The position numbers and the translations under genes are program-made. 64,000 nucleotides of DNA from Forficula auricularia (lineage: Eukaryota; Arthropoda; Insecta; Dermaptera; Forficulidae), in NCBI GenBank assembly GCA_024734495.1, contig JALMQS010000085.1, positions 974,474 through 1,038,473 on the forward strand, read 5' to 3'. The notes beneath the pieces are model-generated. The model had not been told where the DNA came from. It ran no database searches and saw only the letters and a program-made list of their open reading frames with translations. This document shows, piece after piece, positions 22,682 through 34,350 of this stretch. The stretch's first letter is position 1. Each line of letters begins with the position of its first letter.

Positions 22682-23229
22682 CAAGAATCGATACCAACAT
22701 TGAATGTATAATGTGGACATTTTTGGAACGTAATATTAATAATTATGTAAATTTTTAAATTTGGTAAATAAACAAATTTTTTTGGACTCCAAGGGGTGCA
22801 GATACTTTATTTGATCAAATTGTATCACTAGTATTTAGGAATTAAAAAATTGAGATTTAATTTATAGAACGAGAATAAATGTAAAAAATAAATAAATAAA
22901 AATAATAATGACAGTGAAGTATTTATTTAAACAAATGATCATTTAAAATAAAATTTATTATATTTGATTTTTTTTTAATTTTAATAAAAGTGAATAATTA
23001 AAGTGCAGTGTGTTGCACCGGATTCAATCAAACTCCCAGAATAAGCCTAAATTTTATTGGGCCATCCTCAGTTATTGGGAATTATACACATATTACAATA
23101 CGAACATGTGGTCGAACCACATCTTGTGCTTTTATAATAACATAATAAAATAATAAATAATTTCAATTAAATACTAATAATATAGCTTTCCTCTGTCCTC
23201 TGAGTCTTGGGACGCTGGTTGTCGAACCT
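22682..23229. other. AT-rich sequence, nothing recognised
   Basis: No element recognised. A patch at 23010-23120 is less AT-rich and contains GGTCGAACCAC, which resembles a B box only weakly. Confidence 0.35.
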
Positions 23230-23833
23230 ACGGATGTTTATATATAATAGATATAATCGAATTTTAAATTTTATTTATTTATTATATTAAATATTCTTAC
23301 ATTTAAATACATTAAAAGATATTTCTATCTCACTAGTATATAGTATATGAATGGGCTTGATGAATCGTGATCAATATGCCGAGAGGCTTGTGACTCAACC
23401 TAATCATAAAACAGACCAATAAATGAGAAAGAGAACGATCTTATTTTATCGATTTAATCTATGAGAAGGTACACGTAATCATTCTAATATAAGATAATAG
23501 CATTTCGATTAAGAATTTTGTAGTTTAAATGAAATGTTATGAAAACATTCATTTTATTCACTGGTTCACCGAGTCGACTCGAAATGGCAAAAGGGTTTAA
23601 TTTTTTCCTTATCACAATTCAATTAAATCTATTTAAATTTCATAACTATGAAATATTTTCTTTTATTAAACAATTAAATATTCCATCGCCTCCCAATCGA
23701 TCGCAGACCCCAAAGATCGAAAATAATTTTCTCTTCACCCGGGGCTCGACCACAACGAGGCCGTGTAAAGACAATTAATAACAAATTTAAATTTAGGGAA
23801 CGAAGAAAAGTTTATTATTATTATTACAGACAA

Positions 23834-23928
23834 AAGGATCAGCCGGGGCTCGAACCCGGGATCTTTGCATATGTACTGCAATGCTTTGTCATAAGAGTTT
23901 TAACTCCTATATCCACTAAGCTACTGAT
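23834..23928 (-). ncRNA. tRNA-like unit 1 (tRNA-derived repeat)
   Basis: On the minus strand the acceptor pairs GGATCAG with CTGATCC over seven perfect pairs, the D-arm region reads TAGCTTAGTGG, and the T-arm is CCGGG-TTCGAGC-CCCGG. Between them the anticodon arm AGGAG/CUCUU closes a 6-nt UUAAAA loop and an oversized variable region of about 30 nt follows. That middle part is not a standard tRNA, so I call it a tRNA-derived repeat rather than a functional gene. Confidence 0.6.
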
Positions 23929-24196
23929 CCCTGAACCCAAACTAATACCTTCTGTCTATATGAATTATGGAATTTCTTTTTAATCCTCTCCTCGTTCATT
24001 TTTCGCAGCCTAGGCCTTGATTCATTAATTAAACAATTAAATATTCCATCGCCTCCCAATCGATCGCAGACCCCAAAGATCGAAAATAATTTTCTTCACC
24101 CGGGGCTCGACCACAACGAGGCCGTGTAAAGACAATTAATAACAAATTTAAATTTAGGGAACGAAGAAAAGTTTATTATTATTATTACAGACAAAA

Positions 24197-24295
24197 GGAT
24201 CAGCCGGGGCTCGAACCCGGGATCTTTGCATATGTACCTACTGCAATGCTTTGTCATAAGAGTTTTAACTCCTATATCCACTAAGCTACTGATCC
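24197..24295 (-). ncRNA. tRNA-like unit 2
   Basis: Same cloverleaf-like unit as at 23834, with a 4-nt insertion in the variable region. Acceptor and T-arm are intact. Confidence 0.6.
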
Positions 24296-24561
24296 CTGAA
24301 CCCAAACTAATACCTTTTGTCTATATGAATTATGGAATTTCTTTTTAATCCTCTCCTCGTTCATTTTTCGCAGCCTAGGCCTTGATTCATTAATTAAACA
24401 ATTAAATATTCCATCGCCTCCCAATCGATCGCAGACCCCAAAGATCGAAAATAATTTTCTCTTCACCCGGGGCTCGACCACAACGAGGCCGTGTAAAGAC
24501 AATTAATAACAAATTTAAATTTAGGAACGAAGAAAAGTTTATTATTATTATTACAGACAAA

Positions 24562-24655
24562 GGATCAGCCGGGGCTCGAACCTGGATCTTTGCATATGTA
24601 CTGCAATGCTTTGTCATAAGAGTTTTAACTCCTATATCCACTAAGCTACTGATCC
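24562..24655 (-). ncRNA. tRNA-like unit 3
   Basis: Same unit, with a T-arm lesion (CGAACCTGGAT in place of CGAACCCGGGAT on the plus strand), so it is more decayed. Confidence 0.55.
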
Positions 24656-24884
24656 CGAACCCAAACTAATACCTTTTGTCTATATGAATTATGGAATTTC
24701 TTTTAATCCTCTCCTCGTTCATTTTTGCAGCCTAGCCTTGATTCATTAATTAAACAATTAAATTTCATCGCCTCCCAATCGATCGCAGACCCAAAGATCG
24801 AAAATAATTTTCTCTTCAGCTCGACCACAACGAGGCCGTGTAAAGACAATTAATAACAAATTTAAATTTAGGGAACGAAGAAAA

Positions 24885-24965
24885 GTGGATATAGGAGTTA
24901 AAACTCTTATGACAAAGCATTGCAGTACATATGCAAAGATCCCGGGTTCGAGCCCCGGCTGATCC
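24885..24965 (+). ncRNA. tRNA-like unit 4, 5'-truncated at the inversion point
   Basis: It starts abruptly at GTGGATATAGGAG, lacking the acceptor 5' strand and part of the D-arm, directly after GAACGAAGAAAA. The orientation of the array changes exactly here. Confidence 0.65.
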
Positions 24966-25233
24966 TTTTGTCTGTAATAATAATAATAAACTTTTCTTCG
25001 TTCCCTAAATTTAAATTTGTTATTAATTGTCTTTACACGGCCTCGTTGTGGTCGAGCCCCGGGTGAAGAGAAAATTATTTTCGATCTTTGGGGTCTGCGA
25101 TCGATTGGGAGGCGATGGAATATTTAATTGTTTAATTAATGAATCAAGGCCTAGGCTGCGAAAAATGAACGAGGAGAGGATTAAAAAGAAATTCCATAAT
25201 TCATATAGACAAAAGGTATTAGTTTGGGTTCAG

Positions 25234-25328
25234 GGATCAGTAGCTTAGTGGATATAGGAGTTAAAACTCTTATGACAAAGCATTGCAGTACATATGCAAA
25301 GATCCCGGGTTCGAGCCCCGGCTGATCC
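25234..25328 (+). ncRNA. tRNA-like unit 5
   Basis: Complete unit, identical in my reading to the complement of unit 1 over the cloverleaf. Confidence 0.6.
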
Positions 25329-26960
25329 TTTTGTCTGTAATAATAATAATAAACTTTTCTTCGTTCCCTAAATTTAAATTTTCTTTTATATTTTATATCA
25401 AATAGTTTTTATTAGAATATTTGCATTTTAAAGGGTAGTTTATTTGAAATCTAATGTTAACAAACGCTAATTACTATTCTGAAATAATTTTTAAAAATAG
25501 GAAATTAATAAATATTATAAAACAATGGATTATTAATAATTATTAAAGTTTAAGGAAAGAGGTGTTGATTTATAGTGAAACATATTAAACACAGGAATTA
25601 TATTCAATTTTCAACGAAATTGATTAATTTGTTTTTAAGAAAATGGTAAAAAGCTAGAAAACCTTAACAAATGACTTGCTGATGCCGGGTGATTTGCGAC
25701 CCAGCCTCTTGATAAAAACGACCAAAATAATTATAAATCAGAAAGAAAACGGTCTTATTTTATCGATTTCATCTATCTGAAGGTTTACAATATGTCTATT
25801 ATTTAATAAAATAGCTTTTTGATTAAGAATTTTGTAATTAAAAAGAAATTGTATGACAAGATTCAATTTTTCTCTCGGGAGCGAATCAACTAGAAATTCC
25901 AAAAAGGTTTATTTTTTTCTCATTAGATTTTGATTCAAATTTATTGAAATATTCATATATGTATGTTATATACTTTTATCGTTTATATCAAATAATTATT
26001 ATTAGGAAATTTTTATTTTAAAGGGTAGTTTATCTGAAATTTATAATAACGCTAATAACTCCATTAATTTTTTTAAACATGAAATTAATAGATATTATAA
26101 AACAATTAATTATTAATAATTTAATTCAATTTTGAACGAAATCTATTCAGTACTTTTTGAGAAAATTATCAAAAACACAAAAAAGCGTCTATGAAGGGCC
26201 GTTTTTGGAAAGCAAAAGATGGCTTTGAAAAAAGTTAAAAAATTCATATGAAACAAAACATTGACTTGTGACATGGAGGTGGATTTTTAAAATGTTTCTA
26301 AAACGGCCTTTCATAGACGGTTTTCGTCGATTTTCTCATAAAGTACTGAATCGATTTCATTCAAAATTAAATTATAATATTAATAATAAATTGTTTTATT
26401 ATTAATTGCATATTTTTTAAAAAAATTTCAACAGAGTTATTAGCGTTTTTTCAAATTGGACTTCAAATAAACTACCCTTTAAAATCCAAATTTCCTAATA
26501 ATAATTTTTTCATATAAAAGATAAATGATAATAACAGGCAGATATGAAATTTCAATAGATTTAAATAAATATCTAATGAGAAAAAAAATAAAACTTTTTG
26601 CCATTTCTATTTGATTCGCTCCCGGAGAGAAGAAATTGAATCTTTTTATACAATTTCTTTTAAACTACAAAAATCTTAATGAAAATACTATTTTCTTATA
26701 TTAAAAACTTACTATTACCCTTAATATAGATTAAAAAGATAAAATAAGATCGATTTCTTTCTCATTTTTAATTCGTTTATTTTATTGAGACGTTGCGCGT
26801 TTCGTTGGTTGGGTCGTCTCGTGACATTAGATAGGGGCACAATTTTTGTTATGGATGCATGAAGTCCATTCACTTTACACTAATGAAATATCTTTTAACA
26901 TATTAAAATTTAATAGATTTAAATAATAAATAATTTAAATATATGAGCCTGGCATATGAG

Positions 26961-27823
26961 CAAAGCAGTTATTAATTAATTTATTAAATAATTTAAAGTG
27001 TTAAGACAAGTTAATTTAAAATGGATTTAAAAACATTAATTTATAAGATATATGTAACGATTTTGATTGTTTTATTTGAATATATTCAGAGGAAAATTTT
27101 CCAGGTCAATATCGTATTCTTGCTCAGGAGCCGAAACATCGACAATTCACTTATTAGTATATTTTTTTATAATAAATTATAGATTTTTATGTTTTGCCAA
27201 ACTTTATATTGTGAAAATTAACCCCTTCTTCCTTTGCTAAAAATTTTTGTTTACTCTTATTAAGGGGATCAGATTAACAAAATTGCTGAAAAATTTTCGC
27301 TTTTTTTTCAATAGATGGAGAAACAGGGAGAAAAGGGCATAAATAAATAGACTTGGACTATTTGCATCTTTTTCAATTTATTCACTGGAAATTATATCAA
27401 TATATGAACATATATGGTAGGTAATTAACAAATCCACAACCATCGATGAGAATAAACCAAATATATCCTGGGAAACTATCAATTATATCAAGAGAATAAA
27501 AACGTTTCAGGTGGTTGGAACTTTGAACATCTGTAAATGATAAATTGGTGGTTCTTGGACCTTGGATCGACCGCCCCAGACGTTTCGTTTAATTAAGTAA
27601 AGAAACTTTTCAACAATGGGTTTTAAAAATTCCACTTCATTTATTTCTTAAATCTTTTCCTTAATATTGATGCAAATGACTTGTCATTTTTTCTTACCAC
27701 AAGCAAAATTGGTCATTATTATTTCTCAATAATTATTTCTTGAAATGGCAATTTATATGTATAACTTTCGACATTAGGTATTAGAAGTCCAAGAGAGGCA
27801 GATGTGAAGCTCTCAAAATAGAA
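26961..27823. other. AT-rich sequence, nothing recognised
   Basis: No ORF, inverted arms or repeat recognised. Confidence 0.4.
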
Positions 27824-28270
27824 TAAATCTCAACCAAAACATTATGTGAAAAAACAGGCCAAGTTCGAAAAATTAGTGAAATCTACAAGTTATTCGCCAA
27901 GAATAATTAAGTTGAGAAAATAGTACTTTCAATTAAAATACATTCTTTCCATTTTGAATGACAATCTAAATTTATGGATTCTAAATTTTTAATTTAGATT
28001 ATTTTCATGAAACTTGGCTGTTCACGAATTTAGTTCATTAACCCTTACATTATAATTCGTAACAACAAAGTTTCATTAAAATAATCTAAATTAAAAATTT
28101 AAAATCCATGAATTTAGATTGTCATTCAAAATGGAAAGAATGCATTTTTAATGAAACTACTATTTTCTCAATTTAATTATTCTTGGCGAATATAACTTGG
28201 CTGCACAGCAGATTTCACTACTCGTTCGAACTTGGCCTTTTTTTCACAGAATGTTTTGGTTGAGATTTCT
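27824..28270. mobile_element. Foldback element, GCCAAGTT family, copy 2
   Basis: Arms of about 190 bp: AATCTCAACCAAAACATT, GAAAAAACAGGCCAAGTTCG, TTTCCATTTTGAATGACA and their inverses. The outer ~70 bp match the 22099-22681 element. The loop is about 60 bp. No ORF. Confidence 0.75.
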
Positions 28271-29536
28271 CTGCTTTTTATAAGCTATGTGAAAAGCAAG
28301 AATATGTGTACAAAATTTGGTTAAGTTTGGTCCAACGGGCTAGGATTTTCATTTTTGACACTCCCCCAACATTTTGAAAGGGTTAAAAGATAGAAAGTTT
28401 GGATTTTTGGGATTTTTCCTTTGTTTGTGTCACACACTATACTAGCAGGCGAAATTTCATGATTGGAAGTACACTATATGTTTTGATGACCTGTCAGTGA
28501 GTGAGTGCCAAAATTAGCTATTTTCTCAGGTCCATATCTCAGAATCTATTCAAGCTATATTAATGAAATTTGGTACTCTCTTCAAGATAAATTACATAAT
28601 TATATTTGTATAATTTCAGCTTTGTATCTCAAATGGGTTCCGAGCTGCAGATGGGTTGAAATTGGCTCGAAATGGTTCGTGTAAATAGCGTACAGCGTGT
28701 ACGGCCAAGCCAATGATCGAACTTGGCCTGTGCACGATGTGCGCTTTGATAATATCCTTTTTAATTGGAAAAACCTTTCATTATTACCTACTGAGATAAT
28801 CAAAATCATCGAAACATGTTTCGCCTAATACTTTCAGCCATCTTCAATCATCTACAACATCCAAAATGCTACAAAAGAACAAACATTAACATGATGATAC
28901 AAACAAACCGTTTGTATCTCAGAAAATTCTAATGCTTGAATTCAGTGTCTGAGCTAAAAACGGTTTCATCTATATCAGGGGTCTTCATACATTTTCAGGA
29001 TTGGTGCACCAAATTTAAAATTTATTAATATATTAAAATTTTTTAAAATATGTAAATTTGGCTCTTTCGTTTAGGGACTTTTATGTTGTTAGGATATTCA
29101 CTTTTCATTTATGTTTACTTTTTGCATTTTAACTGCTCGACATTTGTCTCATGTCTCTCTTAATAGAATAATTAATATTTTATTAATTATATCTGTGTTA
29201 GGATAAAACCATTAGAATAAGAACTTATATATTCTATTCTATATTTTTATAGGTAAAGTATTTAATTTGTATTATATTGTAAATATTTTATTTTAATAAA
29301 AACTATATTTTTATAGCAATCATTTATAAATTTATAAGAAATGAAATGGATTCTCAAAAGCAATTATGTGTTCATATGATAAAGAAGAAAGAAAATAAAT
29401 TTTATTTAATGGGAATATCATGTGACAAGAATCGATGGTATTATATACCAAAGAATTAAGGGATCTGAACCTTCATCCCAAATTAACATCAATAAAATCT
29501 ATTAATTATGGCACAAAATCAATTTCAAAAAATAAG
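28271..29536. other. Mixed AT-rich DNA with repeat traces
   Basis: 28310-28380 is one diverged minisatellite unit (TGTGTACAAAATTTGGTTAA, GGATTTTCATTTTTGACA). At 28803-28860 (minus) a GAAGAUGGCU...GGCGAAACAUGUUU order is a poor hammerhead-like trace with a weakly paired helix II. Near 28975 CAGGGGTCTTCATAC resembles a hAT end without a partner. Confidence 0.35.
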
Positions 29537-30290
29537 CTGACGTGTTCTGATGTGGCCATCCACTTGACTTTACCATACAACCTGGTACCTCACTTATATT
29601 TAATATTTAATAAAATTATTTATAATCATGCATTTTTAGACTTCTGGGGGTCCACTGATTAGGTGTCCAAAATTTAGTTGAGTTTGCTCAAATGGCCTGG
29701 ATTTTTAATTTTTAATCCCCCCCTTCACCCTCCTTAATTTTGGGTCGATATGCAACATAATCTAATCAGATCTTAATCTCAATGGACCAAAACTACGTGT
29801 GAAATTTGGTTTCGATATTCCCACTAGTTTTTGAGCTAGCTCGTCCACAAAATTTTGGTAACGCACAGACTAACAGACAACCAAACAGACTAACTGACAT
29901 TTTGACAAAACAATTGTTATCTCGAAAAATATAATTTTTTCGATGTTTACTTATTAGAGCTTTTTTGAAGACCGAAATGCCATGGTTTCGCTCAATTTTT
30001 TTAATCAAAATACTTCGTACCGTTTTTGAGATATTTTGAAAAAAGAAGGAAAAAAACCACTTGCCTTGCAGCTAATGTTTTGTATAATTTATGAATTTTT
30101 TTATTTAATTAAATGTTTATTTTATATTTAGATAATTTACGAAAGGGCGCAACTTTGATGCTCGCGCTCTATTTAGGCGCCATTTCCGATTGGTACGGCC
30201 CTGATTGTTATTATTTTATAATTAAAAATTAATGTTTTCATGCACGATTACAATACTTGACCATACCTTGTATGGTAAAGTAAAATCAAC
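29537..30290 (-). repeat. Family A copy, reverse, split by a 177-bp insertion
   Basis: It runs from AATAAGCTGACGTGTTCTG at the left to the inverted 5' end (CCATACCTTGTATGGTAAAG) near 30285. Family A continuity is broken after CACTT (30062) and resumes at TTTCATGCACGATTAC (30236), with the duplicated segment in between. Confidence 0.7.
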
Positions 30291-30644
30291 CCAGATATTA
30301 CAAATATATTAAATTTTTTTTTAAATATATTTAAAATAAGTATTTTTAAATTTTTTTTAATTTTTTAAAAATATTTTTAAATGGTTCGGGGTGTGGGAGT
30401 GCTGGGTGAGAGGGTGGGGGTCCAGTGGACGTAGTCTCCTGGTTAGGAAGAGGGCCGCCGAAGGCGGGCCTTGCAGCTAATGTTTTGTATAATTTATGAA
30501 TTTTTTTATTTAATTAAATGTTTATTTTATATTTAGATAATTTACGAAAGGGCGCAACTTTGATGCTCGCGCTCTATTTAGGCGCCATTTCCGATTGGTA
30601 CGGCCCTGATTGTTATTATTTTATAATTAAAAATTAATGTTTTC
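30063..30644 (+). repeat. Identical 177-bp direct repeat (30063-30239, 30468-30644)
   Basis: I read no difference between the two copies. Each starts with GCCTTGCAGCTAAT, the last 13 bases of a Helitron 3' terminus plus flank, and ends at AATGTTTTC. The downstream copy is the natural flank of the Helitron end at 30477-30480; the upstream copy lies inside family A. Other duplicated sequences in this window differ at several percent or more. Confidence 0.8.
30370..30480 (+). mobile_element. Helitron 3' end (5'-truncated)
   Basis: G-rich sequence leads to a hairpin GCCGCCGAAGGCGGGC and the terminal CTTGCAGCTAA, followed by T. This is the same 3' terminus as the Helitrons ending at 33760 and 54894, with CTAA instead of CTAG. 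No matching 5' end (TCTATATATA type) precedes it. Confidence 0.65.
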
Positions 30645-31508
30645 CATTTGAAATAATATTTTTCTAATAACACTTAACTTTCAATTTATTTTATTATTAA
30701 AAAAAAAAAAAAAAAAAATCTGCCTTAGCGTGGATTAGAACCCGAAAGTGTTTATATAGCATCAAGAAAACAGTTCTTTCAGGCCGGGGACCTTGGCTGG
30801 TTCCTGTAATCTAGCTTCTAGGAGGCCGGGATAAAGGATCCCTGTGGGTTAACCCTGATTCCGGAAATCTTAAGCTGCCTGAATCAGGATCCGGGAGCGA
30901 GTTTACCTCCAAAGTACTTCAGAGAAAGGATCTTAGAGGAATAACTGCTCTCCAGTTGGCACTGTGGTTTCCGTAACTCACTAGAGACTTTATTCTTTTT
31001 GATTTATTTTTTTTATTTTTTTATTTAATTCATTTATTAATTTTCTAAGTTATTGACAAATATTTTTTTTTTGAAATCTAAAATAAGAATAAGAATAATT
31101 ATCATAGGATCACCATCAACCCGGTCTTAAAATTTGTAGAATGAATAGAAGTTTAAAATAAAAAATTATCAATAAAAAAATCTACAGTTTCAAAAAACAA
31201 GATTAAAATTTTCAAACTCAAAAATCGCATATAAAAACCCTTTGAATAATTTTTTGTATTTTGTTTTCTAAGAAAGTATGTAAAAAATTAAAAATTTCAA
31301 AATAAAAAAAATTTTCAATTTGGATTATTTTTGATGAACTTATGAGCGAAAATCCAGAAATTCGATATCTTTTAAACCGGTGATCAAAAAAATTTCAAAA
31401 TTTACCAGGAAGGGTTTTTTGATGGATACAAATCATGGTTCAGATCTCTTTGGATTATTGATTCGTTCTTCGAACCCGCCATGGATGATCGACGACTAGA
31501 TCCTAGAC
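30645..31508. other. Unassigned DNA with a possible SINE remnant
   Basis: After an A run at 30700-30718, the sequence to about 30985 is less AT-rich and contains, on the minus strand, GGTTCTAATCC, a B-box-like block. I cannot define its limits. The remainder is AT-rich without features. Confidence 0.3.
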
Positions 31509-31736
31509 CAGTGTTTCCCAACCTTTTTTGTGCCATGCCCCACCTAACCCTTTCTAAAATAGTTATGTCTCCTATGTCAAATAGCTTATATAAGACCTAA
31601 ATTTTTTTTATTTATATAAATATTTAAAGTTATAAAAACAAAATTTTGTTTATTAATATTTTGTCTGCTTCTGTAACATTTTAATATATTCTATATCATG
31701 CTTTAGCATCTTACTATCAAATTTTGTTAAATTTTT
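31509..31736 (+). mobile_element. hAT-type terminus, fragment
   Basis: CAGTGTTTCCCAACC followed by TTTTTTGTGCC is a typical hAT (Charlie-like) 5' end. No right end is found before family A starts, so this is a truncated copy. No coding capacity. Confidence 0.5.
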
Positions 31737-32470
31737 ACTTTACCATACAGGGTATGGTCAAAAGTATTGTAATCGTGCATGAAAAAAGTGTATTTTGCTT
31801 CTTTTTTTCGAAATATCTCAAAAACGGCTGAAACTATTTTGATTAAAAAAATTGAGCGAAACCATACCATAGCATTTCGGTCTACAAAAACGCCCTAATA
31901 ACTGAACATCCAAAAAATTATATTTTTCGAGATAATAATTGTTTTGTCAAAATGTCTGTTAGATCGTCTGGTTGTCCGGTTGTCCGTTAGTCTGTGCGTT
32001 ATCAAATTTTTGAGGACGAGCTAGCTCAAAAACTAGTGTGAATATCGAAACCAAATTTCACACGTAGTTTTGGTCCATTGAGATTAAGATCTGATTAGAT
32101 TTTGGTGCATATTGACCCAACATTGAGGAGGGTGGAGGGGGGGGGGGTAAAAAATTAAAATATAGGCTCTTGTACCAAACTCAACCAAATTTTGTATATA
32201 TAATCAGTGGGACCCGAGAAGTCTAAAAATGCAAAAATTAACCAGCCCAAAAAGGGGGGGGTTGTAGGGTCAAAAAATCAATATATAGGCCCTTGTATCA
32301 AACTCAACAAAATTTTATATGTATAATCAGTGGGACCCCAGTGGTCTAAAAATGCAAAAACTAACCACCCTCCCCTACATGATTATAAATAATTTTATTA
32401 AATATAAGTGAGGGGGCCAGGTTGTATGGTAAAGTCAAGTGGATGGCCACATCAGAACACGTCAATTTAT
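31737..32470 (+). repeat. Family A copy, full length
   Basis: The most complete copy: ACTTTACCATACAGGG start, GTAATCGTGCATGAAAAAAG, the CTGTTAG/TCTGTGCGTTA region, GACGAGCTAGCTC, the TTGAGATTAAGATCTGATT block, two minisatellite units, and the end GGTTGTATGGTAAAGTCAAG plus GGATGGCCACATC. Length about 735 bp. Confidence 0.75.
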
Positions 32471-32994
32471 TTTATTTATATAAATTATTATTGTAAAACA
32501 AACGAACTTACCTGTAAGTGAAGTTCGATTGTAATTATATGAAAGCCTCGTTCGAGATAATTAATTACTTAGTAGTAGGATCCGCCAATAAATCAAATTC
32601 TAAAACTCCTACAAATTAAATACAATTCTAATGATAACAGAGAAGTTACTTATTAACCACATTATATACATATTAATAAAAATAATTAATACCTTAACAT
32701 TCTATGTATTTTTATGTGTAAAAAAAATGAATTTCCAATAAATCTATTTTATTCGAGAGAATTTTTTACCATCCTTGGGCTGCCTTTCCATCACTTTTAT
32801 CAATCCTTCTATATTTTTTACAAAGCTCTTTTTATGGCCTTTTAGAGTTTTTTTATTTCAAAGATTTTCTAACACGTTCTTTTCTTATGGAAGGAATAAT
32901 TTTTATGAGGAAAATTTATGAAGGAGCTCCTTAATCATATTAGATCCTTCAATTACTTCAGCAGGTTCACTTTCTTGAATTAGTGATCTTTTAT
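32471..32994. other. AT-rich spacer between two family A copies
   Basis: No gene, inverted arms or known repeat recognised. Confidence 0.45.
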
Positions 32995-33779
32995 TACTTT
33001 ACCATACAGGGTATAGTCAAGTATTGTAATCGTGCATGAAAAAAGTGTTTTTTTTCCTTCTTTTTTTCAAAATATCTAAAAAACAGTTGAAACTATTTCG
33101 ATTAAAAAAATTGAGCAAAACCATAGAATTTCAGTTCTACAAAAAAGCTCTAATAAGTAAACATCGAAAAAATTATATTTTTTGAGATAATAATTGTTTT
33201 GTCAAAATGTCTGTTAGTTAGTCTGTGCGTTACCAAATTTGTGTACGAGCTAGCTCAAAAACTGGTGTGAATATCGAAACCAAATTTCACACGTAGTTTT
33301 GGTCCATTGAGATTAAGAGCTGATTAGATTTTGGTGCATATCGACCTAAAATTAAGGGGGGTCGAGGGACGGGGACGGGGGGTTAAAAATTAAAAATCTA
33401 GGTCGTTTGAGCAAACTCAACCAAATTTTGTATACATAATCGGTGAACCCCCAGAAGTCTAAAAATGCAAAAACTAACCGCCGAAATGGGGGGGGGGGCG
33501 GAGGGTCAAAAAATGAAAATCTTGGCCATTTACCAAACTAAACCAAATTTTGTATACATAATCAGTGGGTCCCAAGAAGTCTAAAATGCAAAAACTAACC
33601 GCCCGAAATGGAGGGGGGGCGGGCGGATGGTCATAAAATGAAAATCTTTGCCATTTACCAAACTCAACCAAATTTTGTATACATAATCAGTGGGTCCCAG
33701 TAGTCTAAAAATGCAAAAACTAGCCCCCCCTATATGATTATAAATAATTTTATTAAATACTAGCTGCAAGGCTCGCCTT

Positions 33780-34350
33780 CGGCGGCCCTTCTTGCTTAGC
33801 ACAGGGAGCACACCCCTGAGACCCCAACCACCAAATCCCACCCTCACACTACACTCCCCCCGACCAATCCAGCACCCCTACCCCCGCACCAAGAACCCGT
33901 GCCCAACCCCACCCCCACACCACAGAACCCCAAACCTCACCCCCCACTCCAACCCACCACACTCCCCGAAACCCACCCAGCACCCCAACCCCCGCCCCCA
34001 CACCACCACCCCAACCCTCACCCCCACACACCTCGGACCCCTCAACCCACGAACCCCCAACCCCACCCCCCACTCCAACCCACCACACTCCACGAAACCC
34101 ACCCAGCAACCCCAACCCCCGCCCCCACACCCACCACTTCAACACTCTAACCTGCACCCCCCACCTCGGACCCCCACCCCGTACCACCTCACTACGCCAC
34201 TGGACCCTCACTCTGAACCCCTCCATCCACCAACCTTGCACTCCCGCGTGCCCCCCCCACTACTCCCGCCATACTCTCCTCACTCCACCGCCATTCCATC
34301 TGCCGCGCATCCCATGCCCTAACTCCACCCCCACTCCACCCCCGCACCCA
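33780..34350. repeat. Extreme C-rich/G-poor tract inside the Helitron
   Basis: The plus strand is dominated by CCC, CCA and CAC with very few G or T, built from imperfect repeats such as CCACTCCAACCCACCACAC. This creates long open frames on both strands (33792-34322 plus; 34241-33849 minus) that are compositional artefacts: the plus frame is almost only Pro, Thr, His and Asn. The G-rich partner strand could form G-quadruplexes. Confidence 0.8.

Larger units (their letters stand above)
23667..25378. repeat. Inverted tandem array of ~363-bp tRNA-like units
   Basis: Units start with AATTAAATATTCCATCGCCTC at about 23670, 24033, 24396 and 24757, reading left to right; at about 24884 the orientation flips and about 1.3 units follow inverted. 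Each unit includes a TCTTCACCCGGGGCTCGACC block, an A/T linker and a tRNA-like cloverleaf. Copies are nearly identical apart from single-base indels, so the array is recent or homogenised. The two identical 73-codon frames in it (24281-24502 minus and 25027-25248 plus) are a product of the repetition, not genes. Confidence 0.85.
23230..26960. repeat. 3.7-kb composite foldback enclosing a tRNA-like array
   Basis: The sequence at about 23250-23640 recurs inverted at about 26580-26950 and in direct orientation at about 25690-25940; a shared landmark is TCTTATTTTATCGATTT near TTAAGAATTTTGTA. A 25380-25640 block (TTAAAGGGTAGTTTATTTGA) recurs directly at about 26020 and inverted at about 26470. The section 26080-26480 folds as a hairpin with arms around GAAAATTATC / GATTTTCTCATAAAGTACTG and loop near 26215-26300. 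The tRNA-like array sits between the left arm and the first direct copy. Confidence 0.6.

Noticed and set aside
24281..25248. Two identical 73-codon frames (24281-24502 minus, 25027-25248 plus).
   Set aside because: They are the same part of the inverted tRNA-like array read in mirror image; nothing suggests coding selection.
23834..25328. Five functional tRNA genes in a cluster.
   Set aside because: Although acceptor and T-arms are perfect, the anticodon arm and variable region do not fit any standard tRNA, and the units lie in a recently amplified repeat.
28803..28860. A further hammerhead-like order (minus strand).
   Set aside because: The first core base is changed and helices I and II pair poorly, so I did not annotate it as a separate motif.
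33792..34322. A 176-codon open frame, the longest in the window, Pro/Thr/His-rich.
   Set aside because: It lies wholly in the C-rich repetitive tract of a Helitron; frames are open on both strands because the sequence lacks T and G. No domain is visible.
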